Below, piece after piece: positions 33,995 to 45,252 of a stretch of 64,000 bases of DNA (position 1 is the stretch's first letter; each line of letters opens with the position of its first letter). Position numbers and translations under genes: made by a program. The stretch is from Punica granatum (lineage: Eukaryota > Streptophyta > Magnoliopsida > Myrtales > Lythraceae). The notes under the pieces were generated by a model. That model made no database searches. It was not told the DNA's origin and worked only from the letters and a program-made list of their open reading frames with translations. The stretch is from positions 19,562,811 to 19,626,810 of the forward strand of contig NC_045128.1 of NCBI RefSeq assembly GCF_007655135.1, in the 5' to 3' direction.

Positions 33995-35300
33995 CCCGTA
34001 GCTCCGCGTGCATGGCCACTTGAATGGAGCTTTCGGCTTCGGGGGCGAGGGTGGATGTAGCGCGGGGAGTCGAGGCGGCATGGGACGGTTGCGGTGATGC
34101 CAATCCCCGTGCATAGAACCGAGCCACGTATGTTGATGTGGCGGAGAATAGTCGCTCGTCGTCGGTGGGGTGTTCGGGGAAGTATAGACGCTGTATGGTG
34201 CTAGCGTCCCGTTGGCGGCGAATCTCTCGAATCTGCAGGAATCTTGCGGGGGCCGTGGATGTAGAGTCGGCCCACTGGACGCGGAAAGGTAGACGGTCCG
34301 CCTCGGCGGGAACGTCCTGCAGACCGCCGAGTTGTCTGATTACCCGGCCGGGGAATATGAGTGTGCTTCCCAAATGGTTGAGAAGGGGGACTCCCACAAC
34401 TCCGGGACATCCTGTGATCATGGGACCGCTGGGGTTCCATCGAGCGACCCATAAGAAGCGTGCGAGCGTCAACTCACGCCAAAAACGCCTCCATTCCGAG
34501 AAGCTGTGCTCGGGAGGTGGGATAACCGGTACCAAGCGCTCGATCAGCGAACGCTCGTCGGCAATGTAGGAGAACGGATGTGATGAGCAAAAGGGGCGGA
34601 TATGGGCGAGAAGCCAAATCTGAAGTAGGTGCGGGGATCCCCTCATCCTGCCGCGCCGAACCTCCCTAACATAGTCAAGAGACCGGACGGTCTCGGTCAA
34701 TAAAGCCTCTACGTAACTATGGCCTCCCACCGCTTGGAGGACGACTTGGGCTATAGCCCCGTCAATGAGGTTCGACGAGTACGGAAATAGGAGAGTGCCA
34801 AAGACCAAGAGTAGGAATCCATGGCAAGCATCGCGCTGATAGGAAGCCGTTGTAGGCGTCATTGCGCGGAGGAGCGTCCAATTGGAGAGCCATGCAATCC
34901 GGATGCCTTGGTCCCACCTCTGATGAAGCTCCTCGTGAATGTCTTGAGCCGGTATGTGGAGAAGGGTGGAGAGTTGACCCTGGACGGTTGTGAACGGATT
35001 AGGCACGAAGATGCCGTGGGTCGTGGACGTAGGCCTCTGGATGAGTGCCGTGTACTCCTCGATTGTAGGGGCTAACTCCGTCCCCTGGAAATTGAATACT
35101 GCATGCTCGGGATCCCAAAATTCGGCAGCGGTCCTCAAGAAGATCCAGTCCACCGGGGTCTCGGTGAGCATAACCACGTCTCTGATGATGCCCTGGATGA
35201 ATGCGTGGTCCACCGGCCGGAGAGTCCTCCAGATGCGCATGATGTCTTGCCTCGGCGGCGTGATTGCTTCGAGTCTAAGACCGGGAGCCGGGCGGTCCAT
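33995..35300 (-). pseudogene. ORF1 of element F (DUF7745/PMD-like), cut by LTR G
   Basis: From MDRPAPGLRLEAI at 35300 the frame is open for 435 codons with no internal stop. It aligns with A's ORF1 throughout: FWDPEHAVFNFQGTELAPTI, RGRMRGSPHLLQIWLLAHIR, then LGSTLIFPGRVIRQLGGLQD. It breaks after MHAELR, where LTR G is inserted. The open frame continues into G to 33903, but those residues are LTR-derived. The missing part is the C-terminal coiled coil, which should lie beyond G and A, left of the window. Before the insertion this ORF was intact. Confidence 0.88.
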
Positions 35301-35892
35301 CCTTACCTAGATGGAGGAGATGCCGGCTTAACGTTTTAAGAATCAAATCAATGCAATGTCCTAAGTTTTTTTCGAAAAAATGTATGCAGTGCGGAAAGGT
35401 AAACTATAGTCGTGTCCTTTACAGTATACATCGCTTTTTCTTACAAAAACAACAAAATGCCCGTCCTAACGAAAAAACTACGGGCCGACTCAAGGACTCG
35501 ACTTTTGGGTCGGTTGACGGCATGGAGGCAAAAATTGGTCCAGCATGACGGTCCCTGTGTATGCATGGTTTTCGGTGCTACTGGGAGAACCGCTAACTAT
35601 GGATGGGGGCTCCCGACTCAAGGGTGTGAATTCCTTGAAATCGAGCAAGGATCTTTGGGGGTCGGTTAAGTGGCATAGCCGACTCGATCCGTTCCCTTAC
35701 TCGGAATCTCTGACTAACCTAGATTCCTATTTTGGCGCCCGTGGGATTTCGGACGAGGTACCTAAAGCTAGTATGATGTGCAATGCATATGCGGGAAATA
35801 AAAGTGCGTAAAGTAGATAAGCGGGAAATGCGGAAAGCGGTAAATAAACAAGTGAACAAAGCAAGGGGGAACGAGCCCGAACCCTCTAGCTG
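35301..35892 (-). other. leader between PBS and ORF1, element F
   Basis: Non-coding; collinear with the leaders of A and I. Confidence 0.7.
35485..35513 (-). other. leader hairpin with TCGA loop (element F)
   Basis: On the sense strand CCGACCCAA pairs with TTGAGTCGG, with the same C-A mismatch position as in A. The 11-nt loop contains the self-complementary TCGA. Confidence 0.55.
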
Positions 35893-35910
35893 TCCCAAGT
35901 GGAGTCGCCA
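35893..35910 (-). other. primer-binding site of element F
   Basis: TGGCGACTCCACTTGGGA on the minus strand, three bases from the LTR end; tRNA-Arg type as in A, with slight decay. Confidence 0.8.
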
Positions 35911-36021
35911 AGCTGTGCGCACTCGAATTTCATCTCGTCGGGGCACGCATGCGAGCGCCTAAGCAAACGCGGCTTGGGAGTGTCCACCTTCCCGGGGACG
36001 CGCGACGGACGCACGTGAGAA

Positions 36022-36031
36022 GGAGTCGCCA
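36022..36031 (-). other. PBS-like decamer in F LTR
   Basis: TGGCGACTCC, 111 nt upstream of F's PBS. Confidence 0.55.
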
Positions 36032-36157
36032 CTTGCCATTTTACGACCCGAAGGTCGAGGGCCGACAAGTTACCCTGGTCTAGGGGTACGGGGTACCCCT
36101 AAATGCTAAGACAATGGTCGTACGGAACCGGAAATTCTGAATTCGGGGGTTCTATTA

Positions 36158-36180
36158 CGTGCGGGCCTATATCCCGCACG
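36158..36180 (-). other. conserved LTR hairpin (copy in F)
   Basis: CGTGCGGG/CCCGCACG, 244 nt from the LTR end. Confidence 0.8.
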
Positions 36181-38024
36181 CCCTTTTGGTACTCTAGCTT
36201 GCTAGGCTTGCCGTTTTATTTTATTTACCGCGTGATTTAGGGTCGCACTTGACTCGCCCGTTTTGACACCGTAAAGCCGATGAATCAATCGAGTTAGGCC
36301 AAGGATCCGAAAGATGAGTAGACTTGTGTGTCGAGGAATCGGTTCACTATTTTATCGTTACAGTTCATCGAACTGTGATAGTCGATTCCCTGCGCGAACC
36401 AAGACCGCGAGTATCCGAGCTTACTCATCTCTTGGTGCTAAAGACCAACTTGACCGGTTCGGCACTCGGGCCTCTCGCTTGCCGATCAGGGATCCTTACA
36501 AATGAATGAATAGATGTACAAATAAGATCCTCACAATGTACACTCGAATAATTACAGAATACAACTGAATGAAATAAATGGATCCCGATCGGTTTGCATT
36601 AGGCCAATATTCCGCTCCGGCTCACCGCATGTTTTGAATAACCGATAAACAAATTAAGGCAACGCGGGCTCAAGGAGTCGGGGGTTGGGTCCGATTGAAC
36701 CGATGGTTTGCAGGAGAACCGATTAGTTCCCACTGTAACCGTTGGACCAATCGAGCTCCCGGGTGATATCTAAACACGTTTCACGCATCCAATCCAAATT
36801 GCCTTCCACATAGGCCATATTTGGAGTGTAACGGTGACTCGGGGCTAGATCCCACTCCGCACTCGGGTTGCACGCACTCAATGAGTTAGGAGGCATTGGA
36901 CCTCGTGTTCGATGATTTGGGGCGTTGGACCCCGTGCAACACGTGACCTATAGGCTCGGGCCCGAACCGCAATAAATCATCATATACAAAGATAGAACGG
37001 GAGAAAACTGATAAAACTGATACAATACGGACAACAACTGACAATTATCGGTGAATACAGACAAGTGATGTATTAAGTCGAATGTACGTGATTTAATCAG
37101 TTATTAACCGGGGTTGATTGGCAAACAATGCATCTAACCTAGGCAAACATAGATGGTGAGCTAGGATACGGTTCTAAGCTAATTACACGTGTGTGTTTGT
37201 TTTATGACTCTTGTTCAGTTAAGTGTCACTGCGGTTTCACCGAATTAGCCAAACTCGTGTTTTGACTCTAGATTGGAATCTATCATTCCGCCTATCCATT
37301 GTCTAGTGTTTGATTAGGCCAAATGTATGATTAATCCAATTTTTCGTGTTTTACAACTGAGATAAAATGCTCCCCACCGAATCTACGATAGGAAGAAGGA
37401 AACACCGAAAATGAACGAAATGGGTTACGCGAATGAAACTCGCACCCGAACGGGTTGCCCTTTTCCGTCCATAGATCGAGGCGTTTCCGACTCCCTAGCG
37501 CCTAGGGTATTGATGAATCACGGAATGACGATTATGCCCTTGGATAATAAAATTACAATGTTCGTGTATAAATCGGAGATCGCGTCACACGAAGGAGTCT
37601 AAGAAGGACTCTCGTGCCCCGACTCGGGCCGCCTCAAATTGGGCCCGGACTCGGGTTGTGGCCCGTGAGTACTCCCTGGACATCAATTCTATTCGTGTTA
37701 CACGACTCGGTATTTTGAAATTGTGAATTTTTAATGGAGAAGGGCATTCTCGCCATTCCGTAAGTCATCGATGCGTTTACAAATCAAGGATCGATTCACC
37801 CAATTATTTAGTCCAAGTGGTTTACTTAGCCGGATGATACGTTCCGTTTATCCCGTTTGTGAAATTATTCAATATTTGTTGTTCCTTGTTACGGTTATGG
37901 TTGCGACGGGCGGTATCGGGATCTAACATATAGGATAAGTGATAAACGTATAGACAACGATAAAAAAGAAAGCGTATTCACAAATAATTCCAAGGATCGA
38001 CTTCGGAATAACGGAGAGACCAAC

Positions 38025-38770
38025 CGAGACTCCAAGGAGGTCACGAGTGATTCGGCCACCTTTCGAGGATGATTGGCCGAATACCCCTTGACCCGATTCA
38101 AATTTCGGTGGGTCTCTCGCATCATTCCTAATCGTCCCTTGCATACATCGTATAACATGCACATAAAAATGACAAACATTTCACTAAGCCAACGCCATCG
38201 TGATTTCGGTCATATGGACACGTAAGGCAAACACAATAACATATTCAAAGAGGTTGATGAAATGACATTGGCTCATTCGATAATACACTCGAAGATAAAT
38301 CGCGAGAAGCACACGAAGTCACGAAACGAGAAACCCATGGCTTCGGATGGGCCAAGGGATCTCTCGGCCTCCCCTTTCATGAGAGGTGGCCGTGAGTTTT
38401 CCCTTGGCGCAACCGACTCATAGGATCTCTCTTCTCTAGATCTCGAGTGTTTCTCGTCATAGCAACACGTCACGAATCTTAGGAACAACTAAATCCGGAA
38501 GGATGAGATAATCATGGACCCTAGAGAGCCAAGGAGGCTCACGGCTCCCCGTATGTGGCTTGGCCGAGAGCTTCCACGGCTCTCTCGAGTCTATGCCGAC
38601 CTCGTCCCTCTAGGTTCGGGCTGTTTCACGTCATGCATGCGTATCGTATCATAATAAAATCTGAAACGTGGGGAAATGAACACCTTCGAAGAAGGAGAGA
38701 GCCCCGTGTTCTCGGAAAAGCTAGGAAAGCCCACGGCACCCTCCCATGGGTGTCGTCCGTGAGCCTTCGT
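38025..38770 (-). repeat. serial long-hairpin modules in F LTR
   Basis: At least three inverted repeats follow each other: ATTCGGCC/GGCCGAAT at 38050-38082; CCAAGGGA/TCCCTTGG with inner CTCTCGGCC/GGCCGTGAG at 38352-38407; and AGAGAGCC/GGCTCTCT with inner arms at 38523-38585. A further weaker one lies near 38710-38770. Confidence 0.65.
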
Positions 38771-39781
38771 GGCTCCTTACTGACATGGAGCTCTCTTCCG
38801 CTCCGACCATGGACCTTCCCCGTCATGACATGCACATTTATATAACGTACGGACGTAACAAAAAGAATAAAACACTATAACGTTGCATGGGGTTGCATGG
38901 GAACTTAGATCCGGGACAAAACGACGTCTTTCATGCATTTGGTTCTTTAAATCATATAAACATCTCATATAAGCAAAGATCGAGGATCATAGTTGCTCTA
39001 AGTTTTAAAGAGAGGTTACCTAGCCTCGATGCACGAGGGAAAGAGTTGGGGAAGCGGCCTTGAGAGTCGCAAGACTCGGCTTGAAGCTACGGGTGAAGGA
39101 CCCAAGGGTTGGCAGCCGCGACAGTCCGTGAAAAAACGGGTCGGCACGCGAGCTCCGGGCACGGCACGGTGCGGGGCCGGGCTCGTTGGACTCCTTAGGG
39201 GCAGATCTAGGTGTTCGTGAAAGGTCCCGAACGTGCCGAAGCCTAGACAAACCCGAAACAATGAGATAAAGTCCAGTAAGAAAATAGTAACCCGCTAGAG
39301 AAGAATCGGAGGAAAAGGGAGTTGTGCACGGTCGGTCGGCCCTCGGACCGCGACCACCTATTCACGGGGGAAAGTGAGGGTTGTGAGGAACCCGTTGAAC
39401 GTGATGGCACGACTCGCCGAAGTCGTGGGAAGAAATGGCACGTGGTTGGCTCGGCGTGCGCGGCTAAGGGGGTCTCGAGACCCGAATGTTCTTACGGTTG
39501 GAATGGGGTGTAGGAAGCTTCAAACCGAAAATCTAAACCCGAAAATGGACTTAGGGGGTGGAAAATATGTAGGCTAGGGAGTTTGGTGATTTTTGGCTTA
39601 AGTCGGATCGGGTGGTTGCCGGAATACCGGATGGTTTTCCGATGATTTTGACCGGTTTTGGCCTTGGCTTGGGGCGGACGAATGAATGAGGATGGGCTGG
39701 AGTTTGAGAGGATTTTAGAGGGAGATTGGCTTGAGAGAGAAGGAGAATGGAGAAGTGATTAGAGTTAATGAGGAATGGGAA

Positions 39782-39789
39782 CTTATAGG
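39782..39789 (-). promoter_or_regulatory. TATA-like box of F LTR
   Basis: The minus strand reads CCTATAAG with a CT-rich leader downstream, as in B1. Confidence 0.45.
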
Positions 39790-41112
39790 CTAGCTTAATG
39801 GCCCGATTAAGTGAAGTAAAGTGTGGTTTTGTGTGCTAAACTAGGGCTGCCGAAATTTTAATGGGGGTTAGGGAGGGGAAAGTGTCATGTAGAGTGTGGG
39901 GAAAGGAAAGGAAAGAGTGATGGGTGTGATAGGATGTGATAGGAAGTGAAAGATGTGAGGGAAAATTCAAATTTGTGGATGGGGGGGCTTGGAGCCGCCG
40001 GGTGAGCCGCCGGCCAACGGGGTTAGCCGCGGCTTGGGGCTGTCATGTCGGAGCCAAGGGTTTGAGCCGCGGCTTGGGGTTGAGCCGTGGCTTGATGGCT
40101 CGGCTTGGCTGAGCTGTGGGTCCCATTCGATTGAGAGAAAAGCCGGAAAATGCTTGAAACTTGATTGAGCTCGCATCCGATCTCCGATGTCCAATTAATT
40201 TGAAGATTTGGAATGCTTGAATGACGAGAATTTGAACGAGCCTAATATCGCCATGCGTCGTGTGAACGAACGTTCGGGTGACTCGGCGCCTCGAGAGTCG
40301 GTTTTGCCCTGTTTGGACATTCGAAGCGGAGTTTAGTGTCCCTCGGTCCCCGATTGCTCTTTGGGCATCCTAACATTCGTTTTGGCGATCCTTTTGCCCC
40401 GTGGGGGATCGTTGGCTTGTCGCCCTCGGTCGAGGACCGTTGGCCCGGGAAGACCTAGGGACTTTGACCGGGATTTTCTCAGTGTTCTCTGAATGTCTTG
40501 AGGTGCTTGGAGATCGTTGTGAGGTGCTCGAGGATCGTTGTGATCTTTGTCTTCCGTGGACGTGCCCCGAAGGCTTGCCGGGAGACGTTCGCGACCACTG
40601 AAACGTCCCTCGGGAAACCGAGTCGAGTTTCGGAAGGTCATCTGAAGCTTGTTCGCCGACCTTGATGGCCCTTGGGTGCCTGTAGGCCCGTTTTGGGGGG
40701 CCGTCTGCTTGTCAGTGGAGCGGGCCCCGGGAGCTCTGTTAGAAAAGGCGTCCGTGAGAGATCGGGGTGTCCCGGCTCACGCGGCTTGCCCCAGAAATGC
40801 GTCCGGACGTGTCATTGGTCACTCTGGCACTGAGAGGGATTTTTGGAGTCCCATATTGGGCACCTTTCAGTGCTTCGGTGACTCGGTGATGAATAGTGCC
40901 ATAGTGCCGGCTCCGTCGTTTTCGAGATTCCTTGTCCGTTCGTTCTTCTGACTGCTCTATTCCGCCTTTCTTAGTAGACCGTGCTCTTCTCCTATTGCTC
41001 ATGACCCCGTGCTCACCTATTTGCCTCTGATTGCCGAGTGATGAATAGCGTCCCGAGCTTCGGTCGGGTATCCTCGTGTGGGAAGCCGGTGGGCCAAAAT
41101 AGGGTGCTGACA

Positions 41113-42868
41113 GCTGACACCGAGCAGGAGCGAAGACTCAAGAGGATGGAAGAAACAATACGGGCCCTGCAAGCGAATGACGCTCGACCCGACGCGCACT
41201 ACGGCGACTATAGCCTATTCCCGGGCATGCGGCTGCCCCCCAAGTTCAAGATCCCAGAGTTCAAAACCTACGAGGGCACGACAGATCCACGCCACCACCT
41301 CCGCCATTATCGGGGGAAGATGCTACAGTATTGGGAGTACGAGGAGTTTGTCATCCACTCCTTCCAAGACAGCCTGTCGGGATCCGCTCTCGATTGGTTC
41401 ATGTCACTGAGGGCCGAGGACATTCCGACGTGGGAGGACCTTTCCCGGAAGTTCATCGACCAATACCGGTATTGCGCGGAAGCGCCTCCTACCCTCCTGG
41501 AGTTGAGCACAAAAGAGATGGCGCAGGGCCAAAGGTTCGAGTAATACGCCACTAAGTGGCGTGCCCAAGCAGCGAAACACATCCCTCCGATTAGTGAAGC
41601 ACAACAGACCCAGCTATTCCACTCCACGCTGAGAGGAGTATGTTACTCGCATTTGTTGGCCCACACCTCCTCATTCTCCGATCTCATCGAGGCCGGGAAA
41701 AAGCTTGATGTGGACATTAAGCTTGGCAGGATGGAAGGCCCCGCCAGTAAAGAAGAGAAGTCATCGAAGAAGGTCCCCGCGACGTCGTCGTCTTCCGGCG
41801 GAAGGAGAGGGAAGGAAGTTTCAGTGAACGCCGTCAACACGGCACATCAGGCGTCCCAGCAATATTTGATGAATTTCACGTCTGCACCTCCCGTAGCTCC
41901 CTCCTACGCCCCACATGCACCTCAATATTGGCCTCAACCCCTACCCATCCAATCTACTATTCTGCACTACCGCCTCCACCCCCACCTACTGTGCCGTCGC
42001 CCGTCGTCCACCATTATGCCCCTACTCCATCCCAGGCCCCTCAATACCAACCCCCAGCTCCGAGGGCTTCTCAGCCGACACAACGAGTCCCGCCCCCGCA
42101 AGGTCAACAGGGTGGAGCAGCACAACCGCGACCCCGCAGACAATACCCGGCTCTGCCGGTCCCGCTTTCCCACATTTACCGGCAAATTCGCGACAAGATC
42201 GGGACAATAGCGCCCGGCCCGAGCTTCGATCCAACCATCCAAGATCAAAGCAAGCAGTGCGAGTACCATCGGGGGGCACCAGGGCACACCCTAGACACTT
42301 GTTGGAGGTTAAGGGAGAGGATCCAGGAGATGATTGATGCGAAGGAGCTCGTATTCAATGCTGTAAGATATCCGAATGTACAAGCTAATCCCTTCCCCGA
42401 CCATGGACCGGCTCAGGGGTCCTCCATCAACATGATCACCATCTGCACATCAGGGGAGGGCGAAAGCGAGCATGGCTGCTCTTCTCCCTTCGTGATTGAG
42501 TACGCCCCCACAGAAGCGGCAGTTGGGTTCACTGGAATTGACGCACCTCTTACCCCGTTCGTCATAGATGTCCCCGCCCGAGAACCATACTCGGACGACA
42601 AGGTCCCCTGGACCTATGAGGGGAGCGTCGGAAGCCTCGAGCAACAACTTGGCGTTATGGGCATAACTCGCTCGGGACTGGTATATGAGAACTCGGCAGT
42701 CACGGACAAGGGAAAGGCACTCGCCGCGAAAACAGAGGTGATACCCGGAGTCCCGCGTGCTCCGTCAAAGAGGGTGACCGAGGAAGAAGCCGAAGCCTTT
42801 ATGAGAATCACCAAGGCTAGTGAGCACAAGGTAGCGGAACAGATGGCCAAATCTCCGGCCCACATATC
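41113..42868 (+). pseudogene. gag: gag of element D, first part (broken)
   Basis: It picks up at EQERRLKRMEETIRAL after F's LTR and matches A's gag: LPPKFKIPEFKTYEGTTDPR, the gag core, then a Pro-rich stretch, zinc knuckle CEYHRGAPGHTLDTC (about 42258-42302) and ITRSGLVYENS. Damage: a TAA stop at 41542-41544, and a frame change in the Pro-rich part near 41900-41940. Copia element E interrupts it after AKSPAHI at 42868. The N-terminus, ORF1 and 5' LTR of D lie beyond F, off the left side. The ORF from 41928 that looks like a separate gene is only the shifted gag frame. Confidence 0.88.
42864..42868. repeat. target-site duplication of copia element E (left)
   Basis: ATATC, repeated at 50885-50889. 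Confidence 0.92.
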
Positions 42869-44527
42869 TGTTGGGAATTGGTGTATGCCCTAGAGGCAAT
42901 CTGTCATCAATTCTGTAATATGACATTTATTTCATTATAATACGAGGCATTTATGTTATTGTGTAGGTTGCGCTGAATATTAATTTTACACAATAACGTC
43001 CTTGGAATAGTAGTTTCAACAGGCATCAAGTGTGACTTGATTGTGAGATCCTATAATGACCGAACACTATTCCTAAATGTCCCTAGTCAAAGTATTATCG
43101 TTAATTAGGACAACGATAATGCGGTTAGACTAGTGTGAGTGTAGATTGATGACCAAATCTCACAGGTCATGGATGTGGAGACATCGAGTCACACCGCAGG
43201 TATACATTAAGAGTAATGTGTACTGGACTGACCCGTCATGAGACTGCTACATGGGTTGTTACGTGACTGTCATTAGCAGATCTCATTGTGACTATGGTGC
43301 AGTGGTCCTTTGACTTGAGGTCATCATAGTTTCCTACATGTAATGTTGTATACTTTGATACTGTCAAACGCCACCGTAACAGGCTGGTTATAAAGACAGT
43401 TATTGGGTATACCACAGAGCATGGAGAGGAATGTGAGTGACCAAGATAGGATTTGTCCCTCCTACGTAATGGGAGTGATATCTCACAGCCGCTTGGTGGG
43501 CAGAGTCTATAAGTGTATGCATACCCAAATGAGTCGATATAGGGATATCGATCTCATTTGTTCTGATAGACTTACCCGGTAAACCAAGAAAAAGAGATTG
43601 AGCCATACGAGGATGACAACGACCATGCCTTGGGCTCAATAGAGATATAGAGGACAAAGGGATTATACTGCACGGTAACATAGGTTACAAAGTTCATCGA
43701 GAAATTGACTTTCCGATTACTTGAATAGCAGTGATGCATTGCTAGATGCCGCTCACTGTTTGTAATATTGAAATAGAGATTTCGATATTACTGTCAACGT
43801 AATCGGGAACCTACAGGGTCACACACTACGACCAAATCGACGAGATGGTTTTGAAACACTAAATCTATCTAATAGAGATTAGACGAGTTACGGTGCAATT
43901 AGTTAATCGGATATTTAATGAGATTAAATTTACCGATTAATTAGACCCCGATTTATTAGATTTAATGGACTTAATTCGATACACGACACAGAGACACACG
44001 GGACCCGAATTGGGAGCCACGTGGCACACACATGCCAAGAGACACATGTCATTTGCATGGATGCCAAGTGCATTCCATGTGGCCTCATTTTGCATGAAAG
44101 TCATGCAAAATCAATGCATTGTCGAATGCATATATATAGCCATCAGAAATGGGATGGATATATATATATATAGATGACATATGTGTGTGCATGTATATTT
44201 TGTATATATGAATGTATGGGTGTACGAGAATTTGGATCGAATTGTTCGATTTGAAGACATCCATTAGTCTTATTGTTATCGGAGTCACACTGGTGTTTCT
44301 TTTGAGCATTGGCCGCTAGCACCACTGATCTCGAAGACTCGTCGACGAAGTCGGTATGGATACCGGTAGAGGCGTTACGCGTGGGACGCTTGGTCGACGG
44401 TTTAAAAGATTCCAAGTACACTTTATCTATTCCCATTATACTAGTAGGTCTTGGGATCTAGTTTCACGGGTAGGAAATTTTGAATTTCTATTCCTTTTAC
44501 GCTTCCGTAGGCCCCGTGAAACTAGCA
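42869..44527 (+). mobile_element. 5' LTR of copia element E
   Basis: 1,659 bp, TGTTGGGAATTGG...AACTAGCA, with a (TA)7 run at 44159-44172. The start shares ATGCCCTAGAGGCAAT with what I recall of Angela/BARE LTRs. It differs from the 3' LTR (1,667 bp) at roughly 35-40 positions by eye, mostly transitions, about 2%. Confidence 0.93.
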
Positions 44528-44529
44528 AT

Positions 44530-44543
44530 TGGTATCAGAGCCT
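44530..44543 (+). other. primer-binding site of E (tRNA-iMet)
   Basis: TGGTATCAGAGCCT two bases after the LTR; the standard complement of plant initiator tRNA-Met. Confidence 0.93.
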
Positions 44544-45252
44544 AGCTAGTTAGAATCTGAATAGATAGAAGTATGAAATAGGATTTTATGCTTGTTACAT
44601 GTGTGCTTGATGCTAGCATGATTGTTAGACCTGGACTAGGCTATAATTGTGTTAGTATAATGGTTGTACTTGCATGACTGTTAGTGGTATAATTGTTATA
44701 CATAGGAACTATTATGTAATAGTTACATAATAGTATATGGTGAGATCGATTTAAATATTATTAAAATCCCTCAATAATATTAAGTCCATAGCCTTCCATC
44801 GTGTAACGCTCGTCAAGACCAAGATCGATAAGTGTGTAGACCTAGCCCTCGCAGGATGCCCTCATCTATCCTGGTAAGGCGTTGTGTTTACCGATGGGTC
44901 GGACTTAACTGAGCAAGCTTAATAGGATTAAGAGTTCAGAGGCAAGGAGTTGGGCATCAATCTACAAGGTAGATTGGAATAAGGTGTTATTTACCCAACT
45001 AACCAAGAGTTGCATGTGATGCAATCGGGAAAGAGGGTTCCCTACCTAAATAGCCAGTTCTGGGAGTTTCAGCCCTCGCTGACTCAGAACTTTGTGAAAT
45101 ATGGATCTTGGACTGCTATGAGAATGAGATTCTCCAAGTCAATGGTGAGGGTCATTGATTTGATAAAAATAGTGGGAGCAATATTTAATAAAGTCCTCAT
45201 TAAATATTGCTATGTTATAATACTTATTCTGTGTATTTCTGTGGTAGTTTCC
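44544..45252 (+). other. untranslated leader of E
   Basis: About 0.7 kb of AT-rich leader without a recognisable domain. The gag frame is open from 45010, but the domain similarity begins at the Met at 45253. Confidence 0.7.

Larger units (their letters stand above)
35914..41112 (-). mobile_element. element F 5' LTR (5.2 kb)
   Basis: On the minus strand it starts TGTCAGCACCCT at 41112 and ends GAGTGCGCACA at 35914, then PBS and ORF1. It belongs to the B subfamily and is about 300 bp longer than B1/B2, mainly in a run of hairpin modules at 38025-38770. The following GCTGA (41113-41117) is the expected target copy within D's gag. No gene is present inside it. Confidence 0.9.

Noticed and set aside
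41928..42893. separate 321-codon gene starting MASTPTHP
   Set aside because: It is D's gag continuing in a shifted frame; its last codons are copia LTR sequence.
45010..45252. copia gag starting at 45010
   Set aside because: The frame is open but the residues upstream of 45253 resemble no gag; similarity begins at MAANTSSAF.
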